From Nostoc carneum NIES-2107 (lineage in GTDB: Bacteria; Cyanobacteriota; Cyanobacteriia; Cyanobacteriales; Nostocaceae): a stretch of DNA of 64,000 bases. Position 1 is the first letter of the stretch; every line of letters begins with the position of its first letter. Both the position numbers and the translations under genes were made by a program. Under the pieces are notes generated by a model, which had not been told where the DNA came from, searched no databases, and was given only the letters and a program-made list of their open reading frames with translations. Below, piece after piece: positions 55,721-64,000 of the stretch. The DNA lies in assembly GCA_002368155.1 (NCBI GenBank), contig AP018180.1:2079947-2143946 (forward strand), written 5' to 3'.

Positions 55721-58700
55721 TTGCTATCCCCAGCGCAGTCTGATTCAGTACAATCGGATTCTCTTGATTACCGCTTTCTTGGGAATCAAGTAAAATTCCC
55801 TTGGGATAAACACTCTGCAGTTTGGGTAAAATTTCCACCAGTCCATTAAGTGCGCCAGTCAAATCGCAAGCTGCATCATCGCAAGCATCTAAAGCTAATT
55901 GTTCTAACCATTGATGATAAAAATCTTCAAAATGTCGCATTTGCTGCACATCTAACCAGGCAATTTTTAAGGCGACGTGTGCCGGTGCTTCTAAACGTAG
56001 GGTTTGTTCAATAAATCGGCGGAAGTTAATATTACGAAAGCGTTCTGGCCAGTAAGGTAAAACTATAGTCACCCAAAATGAGTAGGGGTCTTGCCAAGTT
56101 AAACGAGGTTGTTCTCCCTCTTGTGTTTTAGCATCATCTGGAGTCACCAAAATTTGCAAAAATTTGTCTAAAACTGGAGCATTTGCCTTGGTTCGCGGAC
56201 GCAGCAAAATATGCTCTAATACATGAAATCCTTCATCATTGTTGCGTGCTTGCAAGGATGCGATCGCTCTCGTGCGCTCATCTTTATTGCTGTAATATTG
56301 ACTAGCAAGAATTTGGTCTTTGCCTTCGTTGGTTAGTTCCCAGCCATAAACACCATTCTCACTGTCAATTAAGCGATAATTCTCCTCATTTTGCGCCAGT
56401 TCTACTAAAGTGTTGCCTTGTTGCCAAGCATCTGCCTCTGTCTGATAAAGTTGGGAAGTCTGTAAAATAATTTGCTGATTTTCTCCGTAAATTTCCCCAA
56501 TACAGCCAGCTTGTTGTTCTTCTAGGTTGTAATTTAAACGGGCAGTGCGGATTAAGAAAAATAAACGATTAATCGCTGCATCCTGCTCTTTTTCTGAGGT
56601 ATAGGTACGTGGGTGAATTGCAACTTCAGTTTTGCGATTCCCTGGTTGACTCAGGATGCGAAAGCCGAAACCTTCTTTGCTGCTGGTAAGGGATATTGCA
56701 CCTGGTTCAAACAAGTTACCTAGCACATCATAATAAAAGCGATCGCGGGCTGTTTTTTCATCTGCAAATCCGGGAATACTTTGCAGTAATATTTCACCCT
56801 GGTGTAGCAATTGCCACCGATATTCAGAAGTTGATTCTGGTAGCAGTTCAATCCGCAACATCGAGTCTACGGAGTTGAGTTGTTGAAAGATTTCCCCTGG
56901 AGTCTGTTGTATATCAGCTACAGCTATTAGGTTGCCATCTTTATCTTTAATTCCTAATCTGTAGCTTTGACTAGCTGGGCTGACATAACGTCGGAAGTAG
57001 CGCAGACTTTCGGCAAAGGCTTCTGTAGCTTGCCAAGCCGCATTTGCAGTGGGATAAGTGTTTAAACTTTGCAGCAGAATTTGATTGTTAGTAAGATGTT
57101 GCAGTACAAAACGATATTTCTTATCAACTGGTTCTACTGCCAATTTAAATTGATTTTGATTGGCTTGAATGCTACTAAACCAGCTTTGTAAATCTAAATC
57201 GCGTTCTTCTGGGTTCAACCACCGTTGATTGCGTTCAGATAATACTTTCCCGGCGTTATCCACCAAAGCATAGCCATAGTAGGTGAATTTTTTGGGATTG
57301 TCGTCACCCAAGCGACTTTGACAGTAATTTCGTTGCTGTTTAATTTGCTGTAAACTAGCGATCGCGTTTTCTTGGGCTATGGAACGAGAAACATAGCGTT
57401 CCACTCCTGTGAATGTAATAATTTCCCCTGGTGTAGATGCAACTGGTGGAATGCTTAAGCGAAAGTAATATAAATCGCCGTCAAACTCGATGTTGATGAA
57501 TTTTGCAACTTGGGCATTTGCAGGGGTTTCCACTTCTGGTAATCCCGCTAGCCGCACAGCTAATTCTGCTAGGAGAATTTTTAAATTAGCTTGATTTTCA
57601 TCTGCTGAGGGAAAATAGCGATCGTATTTAACTAAAACCTTTTTACCTGTTTTATCTACTACTTGCCAGCCGTAGTGATAGAAATAACTATAAGCAAGGC
57701 GTTGATAAAATTGATTATGTAAAGCAAATGATAAAAACTCTTCCTTAGCCGCTTCAGCTGCTGCTTGACTAGGATAGCTTTGCCGAGTTTTTAATGACTG
57801 ATTATCTAAACCAGAATTTACAGACAAGATATAACTTTTAGGCGCTGGCTTAACGCGATAATGACTGTAATCACGCCGACGCACATCTGCAATCCCTAAC
57901 AGCCGAGAAACCCGCTTTTTGAAACCCGATACATTGTTGGTGTCCCAAACTTCCTGACAGTTGCAATAATTAAAAGCACGGAAGCGATCGCGGCTCAATG
58001 TGGGATAGTCTTGTAAAAATCGCGCCTTATCCTGCATAATCTCGGTTTGATGCTTCACTTTATCCGCGTGAGTCTCGAATATACGGTAGTTCAGCAACAC
58101 ATAATCTGTAAAGGATTCAGCAAAACGGCCTAGTAAATGGTCAAGAAAACGGTTACGGCGATCGCGATAGGTTTCTTTTGTAGAATTATCTATATCCTCA
58201 CCAATTGCGGGTAAATAATTTTCCGCACCGAGAATATCTTTCCACCCAGGAAAATTTTGCAACCTCTGAGTGAAATAAGTATACTGCTGCTCTGGTGTGC
58301 GGTTAGCATAGCCTTTTTGTTCTTCCTCTGCATCTATTTCCCAAGAAAAGAGGTCGCGTATATGAGAAAGTTGCACTAAATAATTTGCCAATATCTGATC
58401 AAAAAATACCAGATATCCTTTTAATTGCCGAGCTTGGGCTTTCCGCAATGTGGTAGCTGTGTCAGGTAAGCCATCCTCACTAATACCGTAGGTTAAAGGA
58501 AAATCATGCTGGATGGAATAATGATCAGCTAAGTCGTAATAACTACCTTGCGGTACAATCAAATCTAGTTCACTTTTGTCGCGTAAAGCTTTTATACGTG
58601 CCGCTTGTTGTTCGTAGTAGCGGCGTTGTACCTCTGCCATATTCACTTCAATGGGAAGATTACCCTTATACAATCTCACTTTTGAATATTTCACCCCCAG

Positions 58701-59747
58701 CACCGGACGGTGTTTCTCGGTGAGTTGCAGATACCAAGGGTGCTGTGATTGCGGTAAACCGTTAATGTAGCTAATGATGCTTAGTTTACCAATTGCCGCT
58801 ACACCAGGGACTTTGAGAATTTCTTGATATAAATCTGAAGTGTGGAGAATTTTCGGCGGAGTCAAGGCGGCTAATTCGTCGGTATCGATAAAACCATGAC
58901 TGCCATAAGGTTTAGTGTAAGTTGGATCGTGGAGGGCTGAAGGTCTGCCAGCAAAAATTTCGGTGGGACTTTTGCCTTTATCTAGTAATTCTTGTAGGGT
59001 ATAAAATCGCAAATGAGGCGAGAGAAATGACTGTACTTGTACGTAAATATCTACTAGTCCATCCTCGGCATCTGCATTAGCTGCTAATTCAATATCGGTA
59101 CAGAGGGCAATTTCTTCCTCGCCCAAAATCACCACATCATAAATATCTTCGCAGAGGTTGCGATATTTACATAAAACGCTGTTGACATTATCTAGCACAT
59201 CCGCCCAGGAACGATAAAGTTGTCCACAGGCGTTCTTACTATATTCAGGTTCGAGGTCAATATTAACAGTGTAAAGCCCACGGGGATTGAGGCGAAAAGC
59301 TTTGTCTTTTGTCTGTGTGCCTGGTGGAGTATATTGCAGAGTACTGTTAGCAAAGTCTACATAGATATCTGGTTCATAGCTTGTGACTTTCTCTAGCATG
59401 GCATTACGCACGCCAGGAATATCAATTAGACGCTTACATAAATCTAGTTCTGTGACTGGATTGCAGGTAAGTATTTCATCTACTGTAAAAAAGTTGTTCT
59501 CTTGACTCTGAGGATTTGCCTTTGCCAATAAATCTTGGATATCCAAGTTATTGCGATAGCCTAAATCTGTAACGGCATAGCATAGTACCTCTAGGATAGT
59601 TACACCTGGATCGTGCAGATTATAATCTGTCCAAAGTTTTCCAGACAAACTTTGTAAGTGTTGAATCCCGATATCCCGCAAGGTTTGAAAATTCAAATAT
59701 GCGGGAAATTTGGGCTGACTTTTCGAGATACTTAGGTATTCCAGCAT
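55707..59747 (-). CDS. Large CIS baseplate protein (Afp12-like) with inserted repeats
   Basis: 1346 residues. N-terminal LWTDYNLHDPGVTILEVLCYAVTDLGYR is the signature of baseplate-J-type assembly proteins. The C-terminus YSFWVTIVLPYWPERFRNINFRRFIEQTLRLEAPAHVALKIAWLD is shared with eCIS baseplate proteins. Between about 635 and 1180 lies an insertion of several YegP/DUF1508-like units with the pattern Y-x-(F/W)-x-L, (I/V)L-x-S-x-x-x-(Y/F), A (near 637, 872, 976, 1030-1180). The main fold builds the baseplate wedge; the insertion could extend outward. Second of the two baseplate genes. 170-bp gap to the gene upstream. Confidence 0.8.
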   Translation of the reverse strand: MLEYLSISKSQPKFPAYLNFQTLRDIGIQHLQSLSGKLWTDYNLHDPGVTILEVLCYAVTDLGYRNNLDIQDLLAKANPQSQENNFFTVDEILTCNPVTELDLCKRLIDIPGVRNAMLEKVTSYEPDIYVDFANSTLQYTPPGTQTKDKAFRLNPRGLYTVNIDLEPEYSKNACGQLYRSWADVLDNVNSVLCKYRNLCEDIYDVVILGEEEIALCTDIELAANADAEDGLVDIYVQVQSFLSPHLRFYTLQELLDKGKSPTEIFAGRPSALHDPTYTKPYGSHGFIDTDELAALTPPKILHTSDLYQEILKVPGVAAIGKLSIISYINGLPQSQHPWYLQLTEKHRPVLGVKYSKVRLYKGNLPIEVNMAEVQRRYYEQQAARIKALRDKSELDLIVPQGSYYDLADHYSIQHDFPLTYGISEDGLPDTATTLRKAQARQLKGYLVFFDQILANYLVQLSHIRDLFSWEIDAEEEQKGYANRTPEQQYTYFTQRLQNFPGWKDILGAENYLPAIGEDIDNSTKETYRDRRNRFLDHLLGRFAESFTDYVLLNYRIFETHADKVKHQTEIMQDKARFLQDYPTLSRDRFRAFNYCNCQEVWDTNNVSGFKKRVSRLLGIADVRRRDYSHYRVKPAPKSYILSVNSGLDNQSLKTRQSYPSQAAAEAAKEEFLSFALHNQFYQRLAYSYFYHYGWQVVDKTGKKVLVKYDRYFPSADENQANLKILLAELAVRLAGLPEVETPANAQVAKFINIEFDGDLYYFRLSIPPVASTPGEIITFTGVERYVSRSIAQENAIASLQQIKQQRNYCQSRLGDDNPKKFTYYGYALVDNAGKVLSERNQRWLNPEERDLDLQSWFSSIQANQNQFKLAVEPVDKKYRFVLQHLTNNQILLQSLNTYPTANAAWQATEAFAESLRYFRRYVSPASQSYRLGIKDKDGNLIAVADIQQTPGEIFQQLNSVDSMLRIELLPESTSEYRWQLLHQGEILLQSIPGFADEKTARDRFYYDVLGNLFEPGAISLTSSKEGFGFRILSQPGNRKTEVAIHPRTYTSEKEQDAAINRLFFLIRTARLNYNLEEQQAGCIGEIYGENQQIILQTSQLYQTEADAWQQGNTLVELAQNEENYRLIDSENGVYGWELTNEGKDQILASQYYSNKDERTRAIASLQARNNDEGFHVLEHILLRPRTKANAPVLDKFLQILVTPDDAKTQEGEQPRLTWQDPYSFWVTIVLPYWPERFRNINFRRFIEQTLRLEAPAHVALKIAWLDVQQMRHFEDFYHQWLEQLALDACDDAACDLTGALNGLVEILPKLQSVYPKGILLDSQESGNQENPIVLNQTALGIAIGNG

Positions 59748-59917
59748 GGAATTCAGGTGCGTTCAGGATATAAAAGAACAAAGTCAATTCAAAATTTATT
59801 CATGTAGATAGGAAACAGAAAAGCAATGATTTAATTAATTCTGTTTAAGTGTTTGAGGAAGATAACAACCATCAACAACACTTCTGGTTATTTTGATAGT
59901 AGCATGACAAATTTTGC

Positions 59918-60406
59918 TCAATTCGTCCCTGTAACAATATGATGAGTAGAGCCAATAAATAACCAAACAAAGGTAATTGCTAATCCCAATGTGAGCAATG
60001 TAATATATCTGATAAATTGGTGTAACCGGATTTTCATTTGCTCTTGATATTCGGCAAAGGCTTTACTCAGTGCTGTTAAATCATGTTGCAGCTGATTGAC
60101 TTTCTTTTCTAATTCTTTGACCAGTGATTTCCATTGGTTACCTTTGCCTGGCGCTTCATCTTCATGGGCGCAAATTTCTGTTTCTGCTTGCATTTCCCAA
60201 AGTACGCCTTGGTAATAGACAACATCGCCTTTACGATAGGTTCTGCCCTCTTGCCACAATCCATGAAATTGATCATCATGTTTGTTGAGCATGGAGGTGA
60301 TCAAGTCTTTAAAATGGTCTTCTGATAGGCGACTTTTATTTTTGAATAAACTTTTAAGTTCGTTGCGGCTTCTTAAGAGATTGGCATCATTGGAGACGGT
60401 GAACAT
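59918..60406 (-). CDS. Tail-anchored protein with a chitin-binding-like fold, between the baseplate genes
   Basis: 162 residues from the ATG at 60406, with AGGA 9 nt upstream. N-terminal helices (RLSEDHFKDLITSMLNKHDDQFHGLW); then a 40-residue segment WQEGRTYRKGDVVYYQGVLWEMQAE with the WxxxxxYxxGDxVxYxGxxW pattern of carbohydrate-binding module 5/12 type domains; a coiled coil (ELEKKVNQLQHDLTALSKAFAEYQEQ, about 95-125); and one C-terminal membrane helix (FIRYITLLTLGLAITFVWLFIG) with a short tail. The domain order suggests a membrane anchor that reaches to the baseplate. Own gaps of 170 bp and 348 bp on both sides. Confidence 0.75.
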   Translation of the reverse strand: MFTVSNDANLLRSRNELKSLFKNKSRLSEDHFKDLITSMLNKHDDQFHGLWQEGRTYRKGDVVYYQGVLWEMQAETEICAHEDEAPGKGNQWKSLVKELEKKVNQLQHDLTALSKAFAEYQEQMKIRLHQFIRYITLLTLGLAITFVWLFIGSTHHIVTGTN

Positions 60407-60412
60407 AAGCAA

Positions 60413-60760
60413 GAATCCTGCAATTTATTGTGGGTGTTGGGAAGGAATTAACGAACCGCAAAGGCGCGAAGAGCGCAAAGAGAGAAAATAAGAAGAATTA
60501 ATAATGAGTTCATTTGTATTATTAATTGAGCTTAGTAAATTAATATTTAATTTTCTCTTCTTTATCCTCTTCCTTCGCGTACTTCGCGCCTTCGCGGTTC
60601 ATTTTTTTAACCTCAAAATTAACGGAACATAGCACTGTGCTATTTAAGATTTATACAAAATCATGCATAAATGAATATTTTCATAAAAAATTAACATCCA
60701 TCAGCCCTAATTTGTGACAAAAAGTAACTTTGTAAATCTTTGTTTCCTATTCCCTTTCAC
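60413..60760. repeat. Inverted repeat element between CIS genes
   Basis: GAACCGCAAAGGCGCGAAGA... (60453-60494) is complementary, with few mismatches, to the arm ...CTTCGCGCCTTCGCGGTTC (60549-60600). The loop is about 54 nt. The remainder of the 348-bp gap is AT-rich and has no gene. The arm sequence is of a kind often seen in cyanobacterial intergenic repeats. Confidence 0.65.
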
Positions 60761-63700
60761 TTACAACAATTCCAAATCTTCTAAAGATTCATAACCTAAA
60801 ATACCAGACTCAATTTTTTGATTAGGTACAACTGTTTTTTCTTGAAATTCTTGGATAATGTGACTTTGAGCGCTAGTTTTTAACGAGACTGAAGTTAAAA
60901 CCGATCGCGCAGTGGAGGCGATCGCTTCTCGGATATCTCGCTGGGTATCTTGGTGCATTTTAAAATCCACAACATAGTCTATGTATTCCTGTTTTTCGAT
61001 AAAGTTGACAATTGCCGAACGGTAGAGTTTACCACCAAACTGAATTTCCGCTTGCTTATCCATTGTCCAAGGGGCGAGAAAATAAGTAATAGCTTGTTCT
61101 AGTTGGCGGCTATAGTAGCCAAAGTTGGCGGAATAGGGAGATTTAAATTTCACCTGAAATTCCACCTGAATATGTTCGTAGGCTGGATTTACCACCTGTA
61201 TTGCAGCCCAAGGAGAACTGATACTAGCTAGATATTTCTCGATTTGCTGTAGCAAGTTAATGTTAACTTTGGGTTCTAATTCATTAGTAATTCCCATCAA
61301 TGCTAAGTTGGGAATGACAGCTAAAGTCACCGATCCAGGTGTCAATTCCTGTAACTTGCCGTTTTGTAGATTAACTTCTCCGTGATTGATGCAGCGAACT
61401 TTATAAATTTCGGGAAACTTTTCTAGTACTAGTCTTTCATAGTCAAAGATGGTAACAGCCCGGCCTTTATGGCGTAGATGTTCGCTAATACGGATATAAA
61501 AATCAGTTGGCTGCTCTTTAATCTTCCCACCAAAGGAGTCATAAAGCTGCTCTATGGTTTTGACTTCTGGGTTGGGGTTAACCTGTTTGGCAATAGTACC
61601 AGCAGGTAAGGGATTAGCTAAATGGTTGGGATCGTTACCTTCATCTGTGAAACTCACTCTTGCAGCTTGGGTATGAACACCGAAGATTTGACAGATAGCA
61701 CCACTGCGCGCTGGTACAGTCACCTTCAGCCAATACAAATTGGGATCGAGAATTGTGGTTTTGGCTTTGCTAATATCTGCAGGAATCCCCAGATGGATGA
61801 TACCAGAGGCAATTAAACCGTTGGTATTGTCGCTGACAATGCGATCGCTCAAAGATTCCCAAATATTATCTTTTAAATAAAACCATTTCACATCAGCTTT
61901 TTTTAACGCTGTATCAGCGCTGGCTTCCGCTACTTGGAAGAGTAAAGGTAATGCTGTGGGCGGATCGAGGTTCTCTAACCCAATTAGTAATTCCCCTTCA
62001 TTGGTAAACTGTGGTAAAAAGTCTGGTTTTTCTGCCTCCAAATGCTCAAACCCGCCAAATGGGTAAAGATGGAAAATTGTACAATCCTGTGTTGTCGCAA
62101 CTGCGGTGTATTTAAGATAAAGCGATTGAATCGTCGGTGTGTAAGGCTGGTTGAGGGTAATTGGTGCTACCTCTCCTTTAGTAAATGTCACATCTGGTCG
62201 CCATCGCTTTAGGCTTTTGTCTTTTAGTTCATAGACCGCTTCGTTAACATATTTCTCATCAGCAAAATCTTTAGCAGCAGCCAATGTCTGAATTGCATAT
62301 TTCGTCACAAACTCTTCATGCAAAAAGTCTTGATTGAGGCTGAAGCGCAAGAAACCACCAGATGTTTGATTGTTAAAGGTGGTGAAATTATCAATCTCCT
62401 CACCCTGTAGCGGCGTGGCGGAAGCGTTAACAAGAGTGCGATCGCCTGACGGGAAAAGTTTGTAAGGATTGTTCAAACCTGTTTCCGACCAAGTGCGTTT
62501 GGTCAACCGCGCTAATTGTGCAGAAAAATTGTCAAAATCTGGTTGTGGAGTTTCGCCGTCAACATAGTAGCCGCGATAATGATCTTTCAGGGAGGTGGGT
62601 AATTTTTCCCATGTAATATTGATTTGCAAATCCGAAAGATTTTTCCGGAAAATTTCTCGACTACCAACATAAAATTTTGAGCCTACTGCTGGTCTAGGGC
62701 CAAAAGGTTGGAAAGGTTTGGTAGCATCTAATACACCCAAGTCATTTTGGACAACCAAATTGCGGACTTCTTTCACCCGCGTGCTGATGGTTACCTTATC
62801 CAGCTTGACATTACGAAAATAATGATATGCTGGCAAATTATCCACTAGAAACTGAGTCTTTAATTCTATGCGCGCTACTGGTGTGGCTTGCTGGAGTGAG
62901 AGAGGGAAATTAGGAACATCAGGGTTATAAGGAATCGGCTTCTCTGGGAGGTAAGGTAAAACGGGGTCAATCTCAGCAGCTAATACCACTACTAAAGAAA
63001 GTTCCGAATTATTCCAGCCGGTTTTTTCTGTACCACCTCCAGGTATAGGCGCACCTGATTTTAAAATCTCGGCTTTAATCCACTCTTTTTCACCACTGAG
63101 ATAAACTTCAAATACTTCATGCAGCTTATTTTCTGGAATTACTGTCCCCAAACCACTGAGGGAAAAGGTGAACTGAATCACCCGTTCACTTTCTTGCAAC
63201 AATAAAACATTAGATGCGATCGCTAAACCTAATTGTGTGGGTTGGCGTTTGTCATTCCCAAAGGGAAGCCAGGTTTTTATAGTTTGTTCCTTAGGAAAAT
63301 CTCCCCCCTGACCATCAAAAGAGTTCGCTACTGCGGAGGAGTACAAACCAGGATTTCGCGGAGGTTTTTCGCCAGGCTTGACTGCTTGTAAATCTAAAAA
63401 TAAACCTTTGAGGCTGGTAATTTGGGCTTTGTGAATAACGATATCTGCATCGAGGCTGTAGAATAAATCCTTGCCAGTAGCATCTTTACCAGCTTTAAAC
63501 TGAGTACCCGCAGGTAGTGCAAATTCAGTTTGAGACTTGATCAGTTCAAAAATCAGGTGGGCGTGGTCTGGTTGGGCTGGGCGATCGCGCAAACGCAGTA
63601 CTTGACGATAAAAGAAGTCGAGATGTCGCTGCGTCATCAAATTCATGTCATCTCTTGCAGGTTTCATCACCTCCAAAAAAGCCAAATAAAGGGCTAAATA

Positions 63701-64000
63701 TGGTTGATGATCCTGTCTAGCTTGCAGACTCTTTTCTAAATACTGCGGTGCTTGTTGAATAATTTGGTAATAGTTTTGAAATAGTATTTGAAATACAGCA
63801 TCTAATTCATCTCGCACTTGTACAGGATTTGCATTAAAAGGAGTGCGATCGGCTACTGGAGGAGTGAGATTTAATCCAAATTCTTCATTAAATTTCGTAT
63901 AAATATCTGCTGAGTCAAAGACTTTTTTAGTAGCAGCTACATAAGCTTGTTCAAAAGCCCAAATCCGCAATATAGGCTCACGAAGATTAGTTTTCACCAA
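60761..64000 (-). CDS. CIS baseplate J protein (Afp11-like), 5' part outside the window
   Basis: At least 1079 residues; the frame is open at the window end, so the N-terminus is probably missing. Family blocks: HLDFFYRQVLRLRDRPAQPDHAHLIFELIKSQTEFALPAGTQFKAGKDATGKDLFYSLD near 125-185 and the C-terminal third with FYIRISEHLRHKGRAVTIFDYERLVLEKFPEIYKVRCINH, QVEFQVKFKSPYSANFGYYSRQLEQAITYFLAPW and RSAIVNFIEKQEYIDYVVDFKM, all typical of baseplate J/gp47-related eCIS wedge proteins. First CIS gene in the window. The rest of the operon (sheath, tube, spike) should lie further right. Confidence 0.85.
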   Translation of the reverse strand: MVKTNLREPILRIWAFEQAYVAATKKVFDSADIYTKFNEEFGLNLTPPVADRTPFNANPVQVRDELDAVFQILFQNYYQIIQQAPQYLEKSLQARQDHQPYLALYLAFLEVMKPARDDMNLMTQRHLDFFYRQVLRLRDRPAQPDHAHLIFELIKSQTEFALPAGTQFKAGKDATGKDLFYSLDADIVIHKAQITSLKGLFLDLQAVKPGEKPPRNPGLYSSAVANSFDGQGGDFPKEQTIKTWLPFGNDKRQPTQLGLAIASNVLLLQESERVIQFTFSLSGLGTVIPENKLHEVFEVYLSGEKEWIKAEILKSGAPIPGGGTEKTGWNNSELSLVVVLAAEIDPVLPYLPEKPIPYNPDVPNFPLSLQQATPVARIELKTQFLVDNLPAYHYFRNVKLDKVTISTRVKEVRNLVVQNDLGVLDATKPFQPFGPRPAVGSKFYVGSREIFRKNLSDLQINITWEKLPTSLKDHYRGYYVDGETPQPDFDNFSAQLARLTKRTWSETGLNNPYKLFPSGDRTLVNASATPLQGEEIDNFTTFNNQTSGGFLRFSLNQDFLHEEFVTKYAIQTLAAAKDFADEKYVNEAVYELKDKSLKRWRPDVTFTKGEVAPITLNQPYTPTIQSLYLKYTAVATTQDCTIFHLYPFGGFEHLEAEKPDFLPQFTNEGELLIGLENLDPPTALPLLFQVAEASADTALKKADVKWFYLKDNIWESLSDRIVSDNTNGLIASGIIHLGIPADISKAKTTILDPNLYWLKVTVPARSGAICQIFGVHTQAARVSFTDEGNDPNHLANPLPAGTIAKQVNPNPEVKTIEQLYDSFGGKIKEQPTDFYIRISEHLRHKGRAVTIFDYERLVLEKFPEIYKVRCINHGEVNLQNGKLQELTPGSVTLAVIPNLALMGITNELEPKVNINLLQQIEKYLASISSPWAAIQVVNPAYEHIQVEFQVKFKSPYSANFGYYSRQLEQAITYFLAPWTMDKQAEIQFGGKLYRSAIVNFIEKQEYIDYVVDFKMHQDTQRDIREAIASTARSVLTSVSLKTSAQSHIIQEFQEKTVVPNQKIESGILGYESLEDLELL

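Noticed and set aside
37395-64000. Prophage
   Set aside because: No terminase, portal, capsid, integrase or lysis genes. AAA ATPase, CIS tape measure and DUF4157 genes point to a contractile injection system instead.

Overview
The window looks like chromosomal DNA of a filamentous, heterocyst-forming type cyanobacterium (Nostoc/Anabaena/Calothrix-like). The evidence is: many copies of the HIP1 octamer GCGATCGC; heptameric short tandem repeats (GGGGACT, CCCCAAT, GTCATTT types) in many intergenic gaps; typical cyanobacterial neighbours (efp-accB, murC-murB); a Calvin-cycle-type gap2; a lumenal CYP38/TLP40-like cyclophilin; ictB; and a cyanoexosortase. No rRNA, tRNA, CRISPR array or complete insertion sequence was seen.

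Layout. 0-3.4 kb is a small selfish/defence-like patch: Uma2 nuclease, orphan PD-(D/E)XK protein, RelE/ParE toxin-antitoxin pair and a frameshifted Rpn-type nuclease. 3.4-21.7 kb is housekeeping: acyltransferase, proS, GerMN protein, ArsR regulator, efp-accB, cyclophilin, thiL, gap2, nadD, murC-murB, ebfC, a low-molecular-weight phosphatase, an Rre1-like regulator and smpB. 21.8-25.5 kb has ictB and a GAF histidine-kinase-like protein that has lost its phospho-accepting His. 26.1-33 kb is an exopolysaccharide/protein-sorting block: DegT aminotransferase, cyanoexosortase B, its EpsI-like partner, a Wza-like export protein and a Wzc-like chain-length protein. 33.4-37.3 kb has two rhomboid proteases and a two-component pair.

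37.4-64 kb, almost all on the minus strand, is the distal half of a contractile injection system (CIS) locus of the phage-tail-like eCIS kind. Read in the direction of transcription it holds a baseplate J protein (running off the window end), a small tail-anchored protein with a chitin-binding-like fold, a second very large baseplate protein with an insertion of repeats, a 1960-residue repeat protein in the tail-fibre position, the tape measure protein, two DUF4157 (HExxH) proteins of which one is a 1153-residue toxin-like protein, a pentapeptide/HEAT protein, a YbjN-domain protein, several small proteins, and the AAA+ ATPase. Sheath, tube, spike and terminal-cap genes are not in the window and are expected beyond position 64000.

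The most interesting signals are in the CIS part. Three proteins share an N-terminal pattern of Phe-Phe pairs with conserved spacing, which may be a loading or addressing tag. The tail-anchored protein between the baseplate genes and the repeat insertion in the large baseplate protein are candidates for membrane attachment, in line with the thylakoid-anchored CIS described in Anabaena. The toxin-like protein has candidate partners just downstream. These functional links are inferences from sequence and gene order.
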